In this document: in pieces, positions 16,057 through 18,063 of the stretch
Layout of the letters: every line of letters starts with the position of its first letter
How positions within the stretch are numbered: the first letter of the stretch is position 1
Source: CAZWRV01 sp964636325
Lineage (GTDB): Bacteria; Verrucomicrobiota; Lentisphaeria; Victivallales; GWF2-50-93
NCBI GenBank assembly: GCA_964636325.1
Contig: CAZWRV010000117.1
Span: 1-18,063 of the forward strand
Direction: 5' to 3'
Length of the DNA: 18,063 nt
The notes under the pieces: model-generated
The model's database searches: none
Told to the model about the DNA's origin: nothing
What the model saw: the letters and a program-made list of their open reading frames with translations, nothing else
Translations under genes and position numbers: made by a program

Positions 16057-16578
16057 TCACTGTTCGATGCCCCCTGCCTGGTTCTGCCGGTCCTTCATCA
16101 CTGCGATCCTGGTCCGGACGCTCTTGCGGAACGTCCCGGCGAATTCCTCCTGCCTTACAAGCCCCCTCCCGATCGCGCTCCGGACCTTTTCGCGATCCGT
16201 CGAGAAGATCTTCGCGGCGAGCGGCGCGAGGAGCGGTTCGATCTCTGAAAGATTCGCGCGGATCTTCTGCAGGTCCGGGCCTGCCACCATTAGATAGCGC
16301 TCGCCGAGCCTGGCCCTGATCGCCTCCTCGTCGTATTTCACCACGTTCTCCTTCGCGTAGCGCACCTTCAGCGGAACGCCGTCCACGGACGGAAACCAGA
16401 ATCCGTCCGGCTCCCCATTCAGGAACTGCAGTATCTTCTCCTTCAGCGACTCCTTCTCTGACTGCAGTTCGTTCTCCCTCCTCTGGATGTCAAGATATTG
16501 CAGGAGCACCTTCTCCATCTCCGGAGAGACGGCCTTTTCTATCCGCGAATAATTTCTCATCGGCCCGTTCGTCCTCAT
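16057..16578 (-). CDS. Hypothetical protein with N-terminal coiled coil
   Basis: 173 residues, not recognised. The start at 16578 has AAGGAA seven bases upstream; a second methionine six codons in has no comparable site. Residues about 14-52 are a charged helix with coiled-coil character (MEKVLLQYLDIQRRENELQ, then SEKESLKEKI). A beta-rich stretch (FWFPSVDGVPLKVRYAKENV, about 61-80) leads to YDEEAIRARLGERYL and a further helical part. The layout recalls small phage-type coiled-coil proteins such as Gp157- or Gam-like families, but no diagnostic motif supports either. It sits between two sugar-nucleotide genes on the same strand, with gaps of 228 and 142 bases, so it may not share their job. 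Confidence 0.6.
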   Translation of the reverse strand: MRTNGPMRNYSRIEKAVSPEMEKVLLQYLDIQRRENELQSEKESLKEKILQFLNGEPDGFWFPSVDGVPLKVRYAKENVVKYDEEAIRARLGERYLMVAGPDLQKIRANLSEIEPLLAPLAAKIFSTDREKVRSAIGRGLVRQEEFAGTFRKSVRTRIAVMKDRQNQAGGIEQ

Positions 16579-16605
16579 CTCTTATTTCCTTTCGCACAAT
16601 GAAGT

Positions 16606-16714
16606 TATACTCCTTTTCCTCGGACGACATTCATGTCGCCCCTCGGTCGGAACGAAAATATCCAATCCCAAATCTTGCTCGTCAAAATGTAAATTTTCAC
16701 GCTAAAGGAGTATA
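16606..16714. repeat. 109-bp segment bounded by an 11-bp perfect inverted repeat
   Basis: TATACTCCTTT (16606-16616) and its exact complement AAAGGAGTATA (16704-16714) enclose 87 bases. The interior holds a small CGACAT/ATGTCG hairpin (16625-16638). It fills most of the gap between the epimerase and the hypothetical gene. It may be a miniature mobile element remnant or a long-range stem. Confidence 0.5.
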
Positions 16715-16720
16715 TATCTG

Positions 16721-17794
16721 CTACTCCCTCAGCCTTTCCACTATCTTCCCCGCGGCGTCGCCGTCGCCGTAGGGCTGCTCTTTTGGGACGGTCAGGGTGT
16801 GCGTCGCGAAATTCGCAAATGCAGCCATAATCTTTTTCCTGTCGGGGCCGGCGACGATGTTCCATCCGAGTTCGACGGTCTCGATCCATTCCGTCTCGTG
16901 TCTCATGGTTATGCACGGAACCCTGTAGAAGAAGGCCTCCTTCTGCACGCCGCCGGAGTCGGTCAGGATCATCTTCGCATGCTTTTCGAGGAGGAGCATT
17001 TCGAAGTAGCTTACCGGCGGTATGACGTTGACCGAGCCGTTGAAGGCGAGCCGGTATTGTTCGAGGAACTTCTTCGTCCTGGGATGAACTGGGAACACGA
17101 CCGGGAAATGTTCGGAAATCATGTTCACGGCGTCTACGATCTGCTTCAGGTTCCTCCTCTCGTCGGTATTCTCGGCGCGGTGGCAGGTGACAAGTATGTA
17201 GAGCCCCTTGTCGACGTTGTATTCCTTGAAAGGATTGTAGTGCTTTTCGGCGACGTGTTCGAACTTCAGCGCACAGTCGAACATGACGTCGCCCACGAGG
17301 AAGGAGGTTCCGCCGAGGCCTTCCTTGACCAGATTCTCGACCGCGGCCGGTGAGGAGCAGAAATTGATGTCGCAGATGTGGTCTGCGACGACCCTGTTTA
17401 TCTCCTCCGGCATCCTGCGGTTGAAGGAGCGCATCCCGGCCTCGACGTGGGCCACGGGAATGTGCAGCTTGGCCGCCGCAAGCGCACCTGCGAGCGTCGA
17501 ATTCGTGTCCCCGTAGACGAGCACTCGGCACGGCCTCTCCGCTTCAAGCACGGCCTCCATCTTCTCCAGCATCCTCCCGGTCTGGGCGCCGTGCGGCCCT
17601 GAGCCGATCCCGAGGTTGTATTTCTCCCTGGGGATATTCAGCTCGTCGAAGAAGACCTTGGACATCGCCGCATCGTAGTGCTGGCCTGTATGGATGATAG
17701 CCTCTTCGATCCCCCCCTTCTCCGCGATCTTCGCTGAAACCGCGGCCGCCTTAACGAACTGGGGGCGCGCCCCGACCACAGTGCAAACTTTCAT
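16721..17794 (-). CDS. wecB: Non-hydrolysing UDP-N-acetylglucosamine 2-epimerase
   Basis: 357 residues, full length. It interconverts UDP-GlcNAc and UDP-ManNAc, the first step to mannosamine-containing surface sugars, in the cytoplasm. Family motifs are all present: GARPQFVK (8-15), GDTNST (95-100), HVEAGMRS (116-123), PEEINR (129-134), HRAEN (205-209), HPRT (237-240), DSGGVQKEA (279-287) and RHETEWIETVELGWN (298-312). The start at 17794 has GAGGAAA about five bases upstream. Its leader consists largely of nested palindromes and short tandem repeats, which is unusual for this gene. With the Gfo/Idh/MocA gene downstream it may feed a WbpI/WbpB-like route to UDP-mannosaminuronate derivatives; the biochemical partners beyond the window are not visible. 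Confidence 0.95.
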   Translation of the reverse strand: MKVCTVVGARPQFVKAAAVSAKIAEKGGIEEAIIHTGQHYDAAMSKVFFDELNIPREKYNLGIGSGPHGAQTGRMLEKMEAVLEAERPCRVLVYGDTNSTLAGALAAAKLHIPVAHVEAGMRSFNRRMPEEINRVVADHICDINFCSSPAAVENLVKEGLGGTSFLVGDVMFDCALKFEHVAEKHYNPFKEYNVDKGLYILVTCHRAENTDERRNLKQIVDAVNMISEHFPVVFPVHPRTKKFLEQYRLAFNGSVNVIPPVSYFEMLLLEKHAKMILTDSGGVQKEAFFYRVPCITMRHETEWIETVELGWNIVAGPDRKKIMAAFANFATHTLTVPKEQPYGDGDAAGKIVERLRE

Positions 17795-17818
17795 AAGATT
17801 TCCTCTGAAACTTGTAAA

Positions 17819-17854
17819 TCTTTGTCTGTATCTTTGTCGCTAACTTTGTCGCCT
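17819..17854. repeat. Three tandem 12-nt repeats in the wecB leader
   Basis: The units are TCTTTGTCTGTA, TCTTTGTCGCTA and ACTTTGTCGCCT, in direct succession. In the direction of wecB each carries GACAAAG. They separate the palindromic element from the wecB ribosome site. Confidence 0.75.
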
Positions 17855-17857
17855 TCC

Positions 17858-17934
17858 GGAGGGTTGAATTCTATTCAACCGTCTTCTCGGTGGCGGGAAC
17901 TCCCGCCACCCGGCGGAATAGAATTCCGCCCTCC
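17858..17934. repeat. Cloverleaf-like palindromic element A in the wecB leader
   Basis: GGAG (17858-17861) pairs with CTCC (17931-17934) and encloses three perfect hairpins. Arm 1 is GGTTGAAT (17862-17869) with ATTCAACC (17873-17880). Arm 2 is GGTGGCGGGA (17889-17898) with its complement (17901-17910). Arm 3 is GGCGGAAT (17912-17919) with ATTCCGCC (17923-17930). Arms 1 and 3 have three-base loops. There is no coding signal with a plausible start. Confidence 0.85.
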
Positions 17935-17941
17935 ATCGAGT

Positions 17942-17971
17942 TTCTGTTTGACAGAACTGCGAATCTCGCAG
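17942..17971. repeat. Two abutting hairpins between the palindromic elements
   Basis: TTCTGT/ACAGAA (17942-17947 and 17951-17956, loop TTG) is followed with no gap by CTGCGA/TCGCAG (17957-17962 and 17966-17971, loop ATC). A 10-bp inverted repeat, ATCGAGTTTC at 17935-17944 and GAAACTCGAT at 17989-17998, encloses them. Confidence 0.8.
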
Positions 17972-17991
17972 ATGGGCACTTCTCCTCTGAA

Positions 17992-18063
17992 ACTCGATTC
18001 CTTTCGGTGGAGGGTTGAGCCGAGCTCAACCGCGGCTCAGCACGGCTTCGCCCTCCATCGAGT
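17992..18063. repeat. Palindromic element B in the wecB leader, reaching the window edge
   Basis: ACTCGAT (17992-17998) and ATCGAGT (18057-18063) form the outer stem, continued by GGAG (18009-18012) and CTCC (18053-18056). Inside is GGTTGAGC (18013-18020), loop CGA and GCTCAACC (18024-18031), plus a tiny GGC/GCC stem (18044-18052). It shares 15 bases, CGCCCTCCATCGAGT, with the end of element A (17927-17941). Confidence 0.8.

Noticed and set aside
16605..17531. A 308-residue minus-strand open frame.
   Set aside because: It is an arginine-rich shadow of wecB in another frame; wecB has all family motifs.
17875..17979. A 34-codon ORF on the minus strand starting GTG, preceded by AGAGGAG and running through element A.
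   Set aside because: The purine box is only two bases from the GTG, the codons are dictated by the palindromes, and no leader-peptide logic is visible.
17858..18063. CRISPR array or integron attC site as an explanation of the repeats.
   Set aside because: Spacing is irregular, the repeats are internally palindromic with no uniform spacers, and there are no cas genes, integrase or gene cassettes.

Overview
The window looks like a Gram-negative, moderately GC-rich bacterial chromosome segment. Outer-membrane lipid transport genes, LPS-type sugar nucleotide genes and very large secreted beta-helix and kelch proteins occur together, with purine-rich Shine-Dalgarno sites. That mix fits the PVC/Lentisphaerota/Omnitrophota part of the tree. 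This is an inference from protein style only; no rRNA or marker gene is present.

Layout. 1-277: upstream region, no gene seen. 278-7115 (+): two large exported proteins. The first has a beta-helix, InlB-like repeats and an embedded SGNH-like domain. The second has fourteen kelch-type repeats and an orphan C-terminal domain. 7229-10843 (+): a retrograde or anterograde lipid transport (Mla/MCE) operon, consisting of an auxiliary lipoprotein, an MlaE permease with an N-terminal STAS domain, the MlaF ATPase and an MlaD MCE protein. A heptad-phased inverted repeat sits between the lipoprotein gene and mlaE. 10870-12132 (-): HtpX-like M48 membrane protease with a C-terminal zinc ribbon, convergent with mlaD. 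12270-13823 (+): exported, membrane-anchored PHP-like protein that has lost key metal ligands, divergent from the protease and served by a good promoter. 13779-14508 (-): truncated DNA methyltransferase with an ATGA-coupled, frameshifted partner ORF, probably a decaying restriction-modification cassette.

14749-17794 (-): Gfo/Idh/MocA oxidoreductase, an unrecognised coiled-coil protein and non-hydrolysing UDP-GlcNAc 2-epimerase (WecB). The oxidoreductase and epimerase families co-occur in UDP-mannosaminuronate-type surface sugar pathways, so this is probably the edge of a surface polysaccharide locus.

The most unusual content is non-coding. The leader of wecB (17795-18063) is built almost entirely from nested perfect palindromes. 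It holds a cloverleaf-like element with three perfect hairpins, a second shorter element with the same ends, and an arm in which two base pairs differ but stay complementary. Similar perfect hairpins with three-base loops occur in other gaps (7141-7165, 15905-15981), suggesting a genome-wide family of structured intergenic repeats. Whether these are mobile (REP-like), regulatory or protein-binding cannot be decided from this window.
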